DNA of 64,000 nt from Armatimonadota bacterium (GTDB lineage Bacteria > Sysuimicrobiota > Sysuimicrobiia > Sysuimicrobiales > Sysuimicrobiaceae). Shown piece by piece: positions 27,092 through 35,783 of the stretch (position 1 is its first letter; each line of letters starts with the position of its first letter). The stretch is taken from the NCBI GenBank assembly GCA_031460175.1, contig JAVKGW010000009.1, positions 18,065 through 82,064 of the forward strand. The letters are read 5' to 3'. The notes under the pieces were generated by a model, which saw nothing but the letters and a program-made list of their open reading frames with translations, was not told where the DNA came from and searched no databases. Position numbers and translations under genes: made by a program.

Positions 27092-27889
27092 GTGCGGGCA
27101 AGCCCCAAGATCCGGCTGGAGCGGGTTTCGAAGCGGTTCCAGCTGCCCCGGGGCGGGGAGCTCCGGGTCCTGGAGCGGCTGGATCTGGAGGTCGAGGAGG
27201 GAGCGCTGCTCTCCATCGTGGGACCCTCGGGGTGCGGGAAATCGACCCTACTGAACATGGTGGCGGGACTGGAGCCGGCCTCGGAGGGACGGGTCCTGGT
27301 GAGCGGAAAGGAAGTGGGGCCGGGACGGGGGACGGTGCGGGTGGGGTACGTGTTTCAACAGCCGCGGCTGCTCAGCTGGCGCACCCTACGGGGGAACGTG
27401 CTCCTTCCGTTGGAGGAAATGGGGCTGTCGCGTGCGGAGCGGGAGGCGCGGGCGGATCGGTATCTGGCCCTGGTGGGGCTCCAGGAGTTCGCCCACTACT
27501 ATCCCCTGCAGGTGTCCGGAGGGATGCAGCAACGGGTGGCCATCGCCCGGGCGCTGGCGGTGGAACCGGAGGTGCTGCTGGCGGATGAACCGTTCTCCGC
27601 CCTGGACGAGATCACAGCCCGTCGGCTGCGGGAGGAGTTCGTGCGGATCTGGCAGGCCACGGGTCGGACGGTTCTGTTCGTGACGCACAGCATTCGGGAA
27701 GCGGTGTTCCTCTCCACCCGGGTGGTGGTGGTGACCCCCCGGCCCGCCCGGATCTACCTGGATGTGCCGGTGCCGATCCCGTATCCGAGGACGTACGAGG
27801 ACGAGCGGCTGTTCGCCCTCGAGCGGGAGATCACCCGCGAGTTCCTCCGAATGGAGAAGATGGTGGGGCCTCACGTAGGGATCGCGTGA
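27092..27889 (+). CDS. ABC transporter ATP-binding protein, SsuB/TauB type
   Basis: The protein has 265 residues if GTG 27092 (behind AGGAAGGG) is the start; ATG 27056, overlapping the permease, is the alternative. Walker A is GPSGCGKST, the Q-loop VFQQPRLLSW, signature VSGGMQQR, Walker B VLLADEPFSALD and the switch region FVTHSIREA. It completes the importer begun at 25296. The very long open frame upstream is a shadow of the permease. Confidence 0.92.
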   Translation: MRASPKIRLERVSKRFQLPRGGELRVLERLDLEVEEGALLSIVGPSGCGKSTLLNMVAGLEPASEGRVLVSGKEVGPGRGTVRVGYVFQQPRLLSWRTLRGNVLLPLEEMGLSRAEREARADRYLALVGLQEFAHYYPLQVSGGMQQRVAIARALAVEPEVLLADEPFSALDEITARRLREEFVRIWQATGRTVLFVTHSIREAVFLSTRVVVVTPRPARIYLDVPVPIPYPRTYEDERLFALEREITREFLRMEKMVGPHVGIA

Positions 27890-27908
27890 GATGCGGAAGG
27901 AGCGTCCC

Positions 27909-29177
27909 ATGACTCTGGTGGAGAAGATCCTGGCGCGGGCGAGCGGACGCACCCGGGTGGAGCCCGGAGAGGTGGTGGTGGCGGACGTGGATCTCATCCT
28001 CCTGCATGACCTCAGCGGATACCTGACGGCCCGGGTGTTCGAGGAAAAGGTGCGGCTCCCCCTGCGGTACCCGGAGCGGGTGGTGATGGTGTTCGATCAC
28101 CACTTCTCTCCTCCCACGGAGGAGGGGGCGAGGCTGCTGGAGGAGAACCGGGCCTTCGCCCGACGGTACGGGATTCGGCTCTTCGACTGCGGGCACGGGA
28201 ACATCCACAACGTGGCGGTGTGGGCCGGGCTCGTGCGCCCCGGGATGGTGGTGGTGGGCTCCGACAGCCATACCCCGGTGCACGGGACGCTGGGCTGCTT
28301 CGCGGCGGCCCTCGGCAACGACTCCCACGCGGCCCTGGGATTCCCCTACGGGAAGGCCTGGTTCCGGGTGCCCCACACCGTCCGCATCGAGCTCGAGGGG
28401 ACGTCCGGTCCCGGAGTCACGCCCCGGGACGTGGCCCTTTGGCTTGCTGCCACCATCGGGGAGGGCGGGGCCATCTACAAGGCTCTGGAGTTCGACGGCC
28501 CGTACCTCCGGCAGCTCGGCTTCTGGGACCGTTGGCTGTTCCCCCTTCTCACCGTGGACGTGGGCGCGAAGTGCGGGTACATTGAGCCCGATGAGGTGAC
28601 GGAAGCCTTCCTCCGCTCCGTCACGAAGGAGCCCTACGAGGTGGTGCGGGGGGATCCGGATCGGGAGTACGAGGCGGTGTGGCGGTACGAGGTGAGCGGA
28701 CTGGAGCCCCAGGTGGCCTGCCCGCCGACGGTGGGGAACGTGAAACCGGTGACGGAGGTGGCCGGTGTCCCCATCCAGTGGGCCGAGTTGGGAGGACATG
28801 GAGGATGCCGGATCGAGGACATCCGGCTTGCCGCGCGGATTCTGAGCGGCCGCAGGAAGCACCCGCAGGTGAAGTTCAACATCGTGCCCTCAAGCCGCGC
28901 GGTCTTCACGCAGGCCCTGCGGGAGGGTCTGGTGGAGGTCCTCCACGAGGCAGGGGCCACGTGGTTTCCGCCCAGCGCGGGCAGCAACCAGGCCATCAAC
29001 ATGGGCGCCATGGCCGCGGGCGAGGCCATGATCTCCACTCACTCCCGGAACTTTCCCGGCCGCAATGGAAGCCCGCAGGCCAAGATGTATCTCGCGAGCG
29101 CCCTCACCGTGGCCGCCTCTGCGGTGGCAGGGTGTATCACGGATCCGAGGGAGTTCCTCAGAGAAGGAAGGGAGTAG
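27909..29177 (+). CDS. LeuC-like aconitase-superfamily protein lacking Fe-S cysteine ligands
   Basis: The protein has 422 residues. ATG 27909 has a GGAAGGAG site six bases upstream; ATG 27891 is the alternative. It aligns end to end with archaeal-type LeuC, including the DHH motif (VFDHHFSPPT) and GSDSHTPVHGTLG. The position of the first cluster Cys (GSCxN) reads GGHGGCRIED, with His297 in its place and Cys300 displaced. The CGxC pair reads PPSAGSN, with Ser356 and Ser359 where the two Cys should be. No 4Fe-4S cluster of the usual kind can bind. The partner LeuD-like gene follows after 1 bp. The frame is intact, so this looks like neofunctionalisation, not decay. Confidence 0.8.
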   Translation: MTLVEKILARASGRTRVEPGEVVVADVDLILLHDLSGYLTARVFEEKVRLPLRYPERVVMVFDHHFSPPTEEGARLLEENRAFARRYGIRLFDCGHGNIHNVAVWAGLVRPGMVVVGSDSHTPVHGTLGCFAAALGNDSHAALGFPYGKAWFRVPHTVRIELEGTSGPGVTPRDVALWLAATIGEGGAIYKALEFDGPYLRQLGFWDRWLFPLLTVDVGAKCGYIEPDEVTEAFLRSVTKEPYEVVRGDPDREYEAVWRYEVSGLEPQVACPPTVGNVKPVTEVAGVPIQWAELGGHGGCRIEDIRLAARILSGRRKHPQVKFNIVPSSRAVFTQALREGLVEVLHEAGATWFPPSAGSNQAINMGAMAAGEAMISTHSRNFPGRNGSPQAKMYLASALTVAASAVAGCITDPREFLREGRE

Positions 29178-29178
29178 G

Positions 29179-29682
29179 ATGAGGTTCCGGGGGCGGTGTT
29201 GGAAGTTCGGGGATTACATCCCCACGGATCAGATCGTGCCCTCGCACCTGGTGTACCGTCCCATGTCGGAGATCGTGCGGCACGTGCTCGTGAATTTGAA
29301 TCCGGAGTTCCCTGAGCGCGTGCAGCCCGGAGACATCGTGGTGGCGGGGAAACACTTCGGGCAGTCCTCCGGCCGGGCCATCGCCGCCAAGGCCATTCAG
29401 GCCACGGGGGTGGCCTGCGTGGTGGCCGAGAGCTTCGCCCGCACCTTCTACCGGAATGCCTTCGAGATCGGCCTGGCCATCCTGGAGTGCCCGGGGATCT
29501 CGGAGGCTGTCCGGGAAGGGGATGTCCTGGACGTGAACCTGGAGACCGGGTGGGTGCGCAACGAGAGCACGGGCAGAACGCTCCGCGGCGAGCCCACCCC
29601 TCCATTTCTCCTCGAGATGCTCCGGGCAGGCGGGTTGATCCCGTTCGCGCCGAGGTTGCTGGAGGAGGGCGGGAAGCGGTGA
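29179..29682 (+). CDS. LeuD-like small subunit with altered substrate loop
   Basis: This 167-residue LeuD-type swivelling-domain protein has RGRCWKFGDYIPTDQIVPSHL at the start and VAESFARTFYRNAFEIGL in the core. The canonical NFGCGSSRE loop is changed to KHFGQSSGRA (58-67), losing the substrate-carboxylate Arg-Glu spacing that the fusion at 23489 keeps. It starts 1 bp after the Fe-S-less LeuC-like gene and overlaps the cyclase start (GTGA), so the pair is co-translated. Altered large and small subunits together imply a changed reaction or substrate. Confidence 0.78.
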   Translation: MRFRGRCWKFGDYIPTDQIVPSHLVYRPMSEIVRHVLVNLNPEFPERVQPGDIVVAGKHFGQSSGRAIAAKAIQATGVACVVAESFARTFYRNAFEIGLAILECPGISEAVREGDVLDVNLETGWVRNESTGRTLRGEPTPPFLLEMLRAGGLIPFAPRLLEEGGKR

Positions 29683-30464
29683 ACTTCCGGATCGTGGACT
29701 TAAGCGTCCGCGTGGACCACCGGAGCCCGGACGAGCCCTGGCCTGCGGAGGTCCGGCGGGTAGATCATCGGACCGCCGCCCTCCAGCGGGCGGCGGCATT
29801 TGGGATTTCCCCCGACGAGTTCCCGGGGGGACTCCACCTGGCCAATGAGGAGTGGCGCCTCATCACCCACGTGGGGACCCACATGGATGCCCCGTGGCAC
29901 TATGGCCCCACTTCCCAGGGAAGAAAGGCGCGCACCATTGACGAGATCCCCCTCGGTTGGTGCTTCGGACCGGGGGTCGTGCTGGACGTGAGCCACCGGA
30001 GGGCGGGGGAGGAGATCGTCCGGGCGGACCTGGAGCGAGCCGTGAGCGGAATCGGCTACACGCTGAAGCCAGGGGACATCGTGTTGCTCTATACCGGGTG
30101 CGATGCGTATCTGGGCACGAAGGAGTACTTGGAGGCCCACCCCGGGCTCTCCCGGGAGGGCCTGCTGTGGCTGCTGGATCAGGGGATTCGGGTCATCGGC
30201 ATCGACGCGTACAGCCTGGATCGGCCCTTTCGGGTGATGGCGGATGCCTACAAGCAAGCAGGGGCGAAGGCCCTGTTCCCCGCGCATTATGCGGGACGGG
30301 AGCGGGAGTACTGCCAGATCGAGAAGCTCTGCAACCTGAAGGCCATCGGACGCGCGTGGGGGTTCTGGGTGGCGGCATTCCCCATCAAACTGGCCGGCTC
30401 GGGAGCGGGCTGGGTCCGTGCCGTGGCGCTCGTGCCGGAAGAGGGCGGAGGAGAGGAGGCGTAG
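29679..30464 (+). CDS. Kynurenine formamidase-like cyclase family protein
   Basis: The protein has 261 residues from the GTG at 29679, which overlaps the LeuD-like stop. The metal-binding motif HVGTHMDAPWHY (HxGTHxDxPxH) is the hallmark of the cyclase/KynB family. Further conserved positions lie in VLLYTGCDAYLG and the FPAHYAGRER region. Members are Zn/Mn amide or lactone hydrolases such as N-formylkynurenine formamidase and isatin hydrolase. In this operon it could open a lactone or cyclic amide made by the neighbouring enzymes; the substrate is not readable. Confidence 0.85.
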   Translation: MNFRIVDLSVRVDHRSPDEPWPAEVRRVDHRTAALQRAAAFGISPDEFPGGLHLANEEWRLITHVGTHMDAPWHYGPTSQGRKARTIDEIPLGWCFGPGVVLDVSHRRAGEEIVRADLERAVSGIGYTLKPGDIVLLYTGCDAYLGTKEYLEAHPGLSREGLLWLLDQGIRVIGIDAYSLDRPFRVMADAYKQAGAKALFPAHYAGREREYCQIEKLCNLKAIGRAWGFWVAAFPIKLAGSGAGWVRAVALVPEEGGGEEA

Positions 30465-30470
30465 GATCTC

Positions 30471-31484
30471 ATGCGAAGGCCATGGCGTGTGGGAGTGGTC
30501 GTGCTGCTCGCCTCGGTCTTCTGGTCGGGGATGCTGGCCGGGCAGGAACGGTTGGACCGCATCCGGGTGGGAACCGTGGGCACCACGGCGGATGCGGGGA
30601 TCTACGTGGCCCAGGAGAAGGGGTTCTTTCGGGATGAGCGCATCGAGGTGGTGGTCCAGAACACCTTCCGGACCGGCGGGGAGATGATCCCCTTCGTGGC
30701 CACCGGTGAGCTCCCGGTGGCGGGTGGGGCAATGGATGCGGCGTTCATCAACGCCGTGCGACAGGGGATTCACCTGCGGGCGGTGGCGACCAAGGGGAGC
30801 ATGAAGCAGCAGGTGCTGGTGGTCCGCCGTGAGCTGTTCGAACAGGGGCTGCGCACGGTCGCAGGGCTGCGGGGGCGAAGGATCGCGGTGAGCAGTCCCT
30901 CCGGGGCCGTGGCCTTCGAACTGCAGGAGGCGTTGCGAACCGCAGGACTCACCCTGGACGATGTCCAGCTGGTGACCCTGCGGTTCCCGGACATGCCCGT
31001 CGCCCTCCAGAACGGATCCGTGGACGCGGCACTCATGATCGAGCCCTCCCGGACAGTGGCGGTGGACGGGTTGAACGCGGGGAGGGACCTCATGACCCTG
31101 GATCGGGTGCTTCCCGATTTCCCCATCGGCGTCCTCTTCTACGGGGAGCGGATGTACCGGGATCGGAACCTGGGGATCCGATGGATGGCGGCATACGTGC
31201 GGGGTCTGCGGTATTACGAACGGGCCCGACGGGAGGGCCGGCTCGAGGAGATGCGACGGATCCTGAGCCGGTATCTGCAGTACGAACGGGTGGTTTGGGA
31301 GCGGATGATCTGGCCGGACCTCCGGCCGGATGGAACCTTTGACGCGAAATACCTGCGCCCGCTCCAGGAGTTCATGTTGGGCCGGAGGGCCATCGGAGGG
31401 ATCGTGCCCACGGAGGAACTCGTGGACTTCAGCTTCCTGCAGGCTGCTCACGAGCACCTGCGAAGGAAAGGGATTCGTGATTGA
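30471..31484 (+). CDS. NMT1/TauA-type substrate-binding protein (no transporter partner adjacent)
   Basis: The 337-residue protein has a signal peptide (MRRPWRVGVVVLLASVFWSG) and an NMT1 fold. It matches the binding protein at 1-737 along its whole visible length (VGTVG.T.DAGIY, NTFRTGGEMIPFVATGEL, GLRGRRIAVSS, DFPIGVLFYGERM). No permease or ATPase is next to it. It may deliver a ligand to the transporter at 757-2360 or to that at 26322-27889, or act in sensing. It is followed after 15 bp by the CocE-type hydrolase. Confidence 0.86.
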   Translation: MRRPWRVGVVVLLASVFWSGMLAGQERLDRIRVGTVGTTADAGIYVAQEKGFFRDERIEVVVQNTFRTGGEMIPFVATGELPVAGGAMDAAFINAVRQGIHLRAVATKGSMKQQVLVVRRELFEQGLRTVAGLRGRRIAVSSPSGAVAFELQEALRTAGLTLDDVQLVTLRFPDMPVALQNGSVDAALMIEPSRTVAVDGLNAGRDLMTLDRVLPDFPIGVLFYGERMYRDRNLGIRWMAAYVRGLRYYERARREGRLEEMRRILSRYLQYERVVWERMIWPDLRPDGTFDAKYLRPLQEFMLGRRAIGGIVPTEELVDFSFLQAAHEHLRRKGIRD

Positions 31485-31499
31485 TTCCAGGGAGAGGAC

Positions 31500-33293
31500 A
31501 TGGGACCGCAGGAGTGTCTGTTGGGAAGCTCGTTCGGCACGGATTGGCGAACATCCCCTCGACAATACGGTGTGGTGGTGGAGCGGGATGTCCGGGTACG
31601 GATGAGCGACGGAGTACACCTGAGTTGTGACATCTTCCGGCCGGACGCGAACGGACGCTTCCCGGTCATCCTGGGTTGTCATCCTTACGACCCCAAGGGA
31701 CAGACGGCACCCATCCGGCCCGGCCCCCTCTCCACCACGCGATGGCGGAATCCTGGCCAGGAGCGGACGAACGCCTCCCTGGAAGCGGGGGATCCGTACT
31801 TCTTCGCCCGTCGGGGCTACGTCCACGTGATCTGCAACGTCCGGGGGACGGGGCGGTCGGAGGGGCTCTGGCAGTTCATGGGGCGGCGGGAGGTCCAGGA
31901 TGTGTGCGAGCTCATCCGTTGGATCCGACAGCAGCCCTGGTGCAACGGACGGGTCGGGATGTTCGGGGTCTCCTACTTCGCGCGGATCCAGCTGTTCGTT
32001 GCCGCTGAGCATCCGGAGGGGTTAACGTGTCTATTCTGCCCCTGGGCCTCGACGGATTTCTATCGGGACGTGATGTACCGAGGAGGAATCCTGGCCCATG
32101 AGTGGCTGCTGGGGTGGAGCCGGACCTCCCTTTCCTATGCGGGATGCCGGCCCGCGAACCACAGCAAGGCCATGCTCGGAGAGCGGGCCTATCGTCAGGC
32201 CGTCCAGGGACTCCTGGAGGATGAAGACCTGGCAGGAGTGCCGGAGCTCCGTACCGTCCTCGAAAATCCGGAGAAGGGGATTCATCCCTTCATCGTGGAC
32301 GTCCTCCTGCACCCCCTGTACGACGCGTTCTGGGAAGAGCGTTCTGCCCGCCTGGATGCCATCGAAATTCCCGCGTACTTGGGCGGGGACTGGGGGATTT
32401 TCGGCCTCCACCTGCCGGGGGCGTTTCGGAGCTGGCGACGGATTCGGGGGCCCAAGAAGATGCTGATCGGACCCCCCGTGTACCTTGATCGTCCCCTCTA
32501 CCAACTGCATTTCGAAGCCCTCCGCTGGTTCGATTACTGGCTCAAGGGCATGGAGACCCGCATTCTCGAAGAGCCTCCGGTTCGGCTGTTCATCGTCGGC
32601 CTGGAAGACTGGCGGGAGGCCACGGACTGGCCGGTCCCGGGCACGCGGTGGATCCCCTTCTTCCTGCACGAGGGAGGGCTGCTTTTGGACCGCGAGCCTT
32701 TCGGGGAGGAGGGCAGCGATGCGTGGGAGGACTCCCCGTGGTACCGGGGCGCATTGGAGTACGTGACCCCGCCCATGGTGGAGACCACGGAGATCCTGGG
32801 GCCTATGGTCCTGGTGCTGCGGGCGGCGAGCACGGACGTGGAGATCTTTTGGATCGCGTCGGTTTACAGGGAGGATCGAGATGGGAACCGGACGCTCCTG
32901 ACCCGGGGGTGGTTGCGGGGCTCCCAGCGCCACGTGGACTGGGAGGCATCCTGCCCATGGGAGGTGCACCATCCGCATGATCGCCGGGAACCGCTACGCC
33001 CGGGAGAGATGTACGAGTTCTTCATCAACATCGTCCCCACGGGCGTGCGACTTCGGCCCGGAGAGCGGCTCCGGCTCAGGCTGAGCGGTGTGGAGGATCC
33101 TGCCACGAATCCCCTGGAGGTCATCGGAAGCGGCAGCCTCCGGCGGCAGTCCCCTTCCCGCATCACGGTTTTCCGAAATGCCCAACACCCCTCGTTCCTG
33201 CTGGTGCCCGTGACCCGGGGAAACCTCCTGGGCAGTTTTGTCTCCGGAGGCAGGTGGCCGGGGGGCTCCGGACGAACGGACGAAGGTCAGTAA
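31500..33293 (+). CDS. CocE/NonD-family alpha/beta hydrolase (X-Pro dipeptidyl-peptidase-like)
   Basis: The protein has 597 residues. The N-terminal alpha/beta-hydrolase domain starts with MSDGVHLSCDIFRPD. The nucleophile elbow is GMFGVSYFARIQLF with the Ser in GVSY, and the oxyanion region is NVRGTGRSEG. The C-terminal third (about 420-580) is the jelly-roll domain found in CocE and glutaryl-7-ACA acylase (VLVLRAASTDVEIFWIASVY). Family members hydrolyse esters and amides. The start is at 31500 behind GGAGAGGAC. There is no signal peptide, so it should be cytoplasmic. Neighbours suggest action on an imported ester or amide. Confidence 0.85.
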   Translation: MGPQECLLGSSFGTDWRTSPRQYGVVVERDVRVRMSDGVHLSCDIFRPDANGRFPVILGCHPYDPKGQTAPIRPGPLSTTRWRNPGQERTNASLEAGDPYFFARRGYVHVICNVRGTGRSEGLWQFMGRREVQDVCELIRWIRQQPWCNGRVGMFGVSYFARIQLFVAAEHPEGLTCLFCPWASTDFYRDVMYRGGILAHEWLLGWSRTSLSYAGCRPANHSKAMLGERAYRQAVQGLLEDEDLAGVPELRTVLENPEKGIHPFIVDVLLHPLYDAFWEERSARLDAIEIPAYLGGDWGIFGLHLPGAFRSWRRIRGPKKMLIGPPVYLDRPLYQLHFEALRWFDYWLKGMETRILEEPPVRLFIVGLEDWREATDWPVPGTRWIPFFLHEGGLLLDREPFGEEGSDAWEDSPWYRGALEYVTPPMVETTEILGPMVLVLRAASTDVEIFWIASVYREDRDGNRTLLTRGWLRGSQRHVDWEASCPWEVHHPHDRREPLRPGEMYEFFINIVPTGVRLRPGERLRLRLSGVEDPATNPLEVIGSGSLRRQSPSRITVFRNAQHPSFLLVPVTRGNLLGSFVSGGRWPGGSGRTDEGQ

Positions 33294-33302
33294 GGGAGGT
33301 GG

Positions 33303-35009
33303 ATGGTGGACCGAGCGGGACGTCGAGAGGAAGGCCTGCGGAGGCGGTGGCGGAGCTGCCTTGCGGAGGAATCCCCGCGGTGGGCGGTGCGGCGGGCGCA
33401 CTGGCGGGCCATGGGGCTCACGGAGGAGGATCTGGAACGGCCCAAGATCGCCATCGTCAACAGCTCCTCGGAACTGGCCATGTGCTTCCGGCACCTGGAC
33501 GGGATTGCGGCGCGGCTCAAGGAGATCATCCGGGCGGCGGGAGGGGTACCCTTCGAGATCCGGACCGCGGCCCCCGCGGACTTCATCACCAGCGCCGGGC
33601 ACGGGGGAGGATATGTGCTCAGCGCCCGGGACCTCATCGTGAACGACATCGAGGTCGCGGTGGAGGGGGCCCTCCTGGACGGCATGATCTGCCTCTCGTC
33701 CTGTGACAAGACGGTTCCCGCCCACCTCATGGCCGCCGCCCGGCTGAACCTTCCGACCCTCATCGTGGCCTGCGGGTACCAGCCCAGCGGCGAATACAAG
33801 GGAAGAGCCGTGGACATCGAGGACGTGTTCCTGCACGCTTCCGGCGCGGCCGCGGGAGCCTGCGATCTCCGAGAGGTGTGGGAGATGGCGGACCGGGCCA
33901 TCCAGGGGCCCGGCGTGTGCCCGGGCATGGGCACCGCGAACTCCATGCACATGGCCTGCGAGGCCCTGGGGATGGCATTGCCCGGAAGCACACCGGTGCT
34001 CGCGAATGGTCCCCGGATGTGGGGAGTGGTGGAGGAGGCCGGCCAGCGCATCGTGGAGCTGGTGGTGGAGGACGTGCGGCCCCGCTCAATCCTCCGCCCC
34101 GAAGCGTTCGCCAACGCGGTCACGGTGATGCTGGCAGTGGGGGCGAGCATCAACGTGGTGAAGCACCTTCAGGCGGTGGCGCGGGAAGCCCGCTGCCCGG
34201 TGGACATCTACGAGCTCTTCGCGCAGTATGAGGAGAAGGTGCCCCTCCTGGTGGCGGTCCGGCCGAACGGCGAACACCGCATCGAGGATCTGGAAGAGGC
34301 CGGGGGGACCCTGGCGGTCCTGAAGCGGCTGGAGCCCCTGCTGGCCGCGGACGTTCCCACCGTGGCGGGACGGACGCTCCGGGAAATCCTCCGGGACGTG
34401 CGGGTGGGCCGGGAGGAGGTGGTCCGTCCCCTGGACCGACCCTGGCGGAGGCGGGGAACCATCGTGATCCTGAGGGGCTCCCTCGCCCCCCAGGGGGCCA
34501 TCGTACGGCTGGGATCCGCGCAGGACGGGTCGACACGTTTCTCCGGGCCGGCCAAGGTCTACGACTCGCAGGAGCGAGCCCTGGAGGGGTTGCGGAGGGG
34601 AGAGGTGGGTCCGGGACAGGTGGTGGTGATCCGGGGGATGGGCCCCCGGGGCAGACCCGGCATGGGGATGGTCTCCGCGTTCGCCTTTGCCCTGGACCGG
34701 GCCGGGCTCAGCGGGCGGGTCGCGATGGTCAGCGACGGACAGGTGTCCGGTCTGCTCAACCGCGGGCTCGTGGTGGCGGAGGTTTCCCCGGAGGCCGCAG
34801 AAGGGGGTCCTCTCGCGTGGGTGGAGGACGGGGATCGGATCGTCATCGATCTCGAGGCGCGCCGGGTGGATCTGGAGGTGCCCCCGGAGGTGCTCGAGGC
34901 CCGGCGGCAGGCCCGTCCCTGGGAAAGCCCGGTGGAGGAGCACGGATGGTTGGAGATTTACCGGAGGCTCGTACGTCCCCTGCGGGACGGCGCCATCCTG
35001 GTGGAGTAA
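33303..35009 (+). CDS. IlvD/Edd-family dehydratase
   Basis: The protein has 568 residues, the normal size. Recognisable IlvD/Edd segments are the CDKT motif (SSCDKTVPAHLMAAARLN), CPGMGTANSMHMACEALGM, then PGSTPVLANGPRM, and the C-terminal GMVSAFAFALDRAGLSGR with MVSDGQVSGL. The family removes water from sugar acids or dihydroxy acids with an Fe-S cluster and Mg. Divergence from true IlvD (MGTANSM for the usual MYTANTM) and the location outside an ilv operon favour a sugar-acid or other 2,3-dihydroxy-acid dehydratase. It starts 9 bp after the hydrolase. Confidence 0.82.
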   Translation: MVDRAGRREEGLRRRWRSCLAEESPRWAVRRAHWRAMGLTEEDLERPKIAIVNSSSELAMCFRHLDGIAARLKEIIRAAGGVPFEIRTAAPADFITSAGHGGGYVLSARDLIVNDIEVAVEGALLDGMICLSSCDKTVPAHLMAAARLNLPTLIVACGYQPSGEYKGRAVDIEDVFLHASGAAAGACDLREVWEMADRAIQGPGVCPGMGTANSMHMACEALGMALPGSTPVLANGPRMWGVVEEAGQRIVELVVEDVRPRSILRPEAFANAVTVMLAVGASINVVKHLQAVAREARCPVDIYELFAQYEEKVPLLVAVRPNGEHRIEDLEEAGGTLAVLKRLEPLLAADVPTVAGRTLREILRDVRVGREEVVRPLDRPWRRRGTIVILRGSLAPQGAIVRLGSAQDGSTRFSGPAKVYDSQERALEGLRRGEVGPGQVVVIRGMGPRGRPGMGMVSAFAFALDRAGLSGRVAMVSDGQVSGLLNRGLVVAEVSPEAAEGGPLAWVEDGDRIVIDLEARRVDLEVPPEVLEARRQARPWESPVEEHGWLEIYRRLVRPLRDGAILVE

Positions 35010-35036
35010 ATCCACCGAAGAACAGGAGGGGAGGAG

Positions 35037-35771
35037 ATGGCTACAGGACGCTGGCCGAGGGCCATTTTCTACGATTCGAAGACCACCCTGTTCGACTGGG
35101 CGTGGAGCTGGCGAGAGGCCGCGCAGCGCATCGCGGCCAAGTACGGCGGCGGCGTGGACGTGGACGAGTTCACGGAGGACTGGATCGTGATGTTCGAGGG
35201 GTTCCAGCGCCGGGCGGCCTTCACCCGGTACGCGGATCTCACGAATCACATCCGGGACGGGCTGCGGTACGCCTACCGGCTGCACGGGATCCGGGGGAAC
35301 CCGGATGAGGACGTGAAGATCTTTTTGGAGCTGCAGGAACGGGTGGAGCCGTTCCCGGAGGTGCTGGAGGAACTCCAGCGGCAGCGGGATCTGGGAGTGA
35401 AGATCCTCATCTTCTCGGACGTGGAGACGAAATACATCGAGATGTACGTGAGCAAGCTCCGGGGGTTCCGGCCGGATTTCGTGGGGAGCACGGAGCAGGC
35501 CCGGGTGCACAAGCCGAATCCCCGGGTGTACTTCTGGGTTCTCCGGCAGGTGGGCCTGGAGCCCCGGGATGTCCTCTACTGCGCCGCGCCCCAGTTCGAC
35601 GTGCAGGGCGCCATCGCCTGCGGGATGAAGGCCGCGTGGCTCCGGCGGGCGCACGGACGACTGGGACGCCGGAACGTGACCTTCGAGGCGGGGGATGTCC
35701 CCGCGGATTACGAGATCGAGGATCTCCGGCAGCTCACGCGCATCGTGGAGATGAACCTCCGGCTGTCGTGA
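35037..35771 (+). CDS. HAD-superfamily hydrolase, haloacid dehalogenase-like
   Basis: The protein has 244 residues. Motif I is FYDSKTTLFDW with the nucleophile Asp in YDS, resembling the FDAYGTLFD of 2-haloacid dehalogenases. Motif II is LIFSDVETKYIE, motif III Lys is in VHKPNPRVYFWVLRQ, and motif IV is CAAPQFDVQGAIACGMKAAWL. Phosphatase and dehalogenase activities both occur in this group. It lies between the dehydratase and an ABC transporter; no specific substrate is claimed. Confidence 0.8.
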   Translation: MATGRWPRAIFYDSKTTLFDWAWSWREAAQRIAAKYGGGVDVDEFTEDWIVMFEGFQRRAAFTRYADLTNHIRDGLRYAYRLHGIRGNPDEDVKIFLELQERVEPFPEVLEELQRQRDLGVKILIFSDVETKYIEMYVSKLRGFRPDFVGSTEQARVHKPNPRVYFWVLRQVGLEPRDVLYCAAPQFDVQGAIACGMKAAWLRRAHGRLGRRNVTFEAGDVPADYEIEDLRQLTRIVEMNLRLS

Positions 35772-35783
35772 GGAGGTGGGGGC

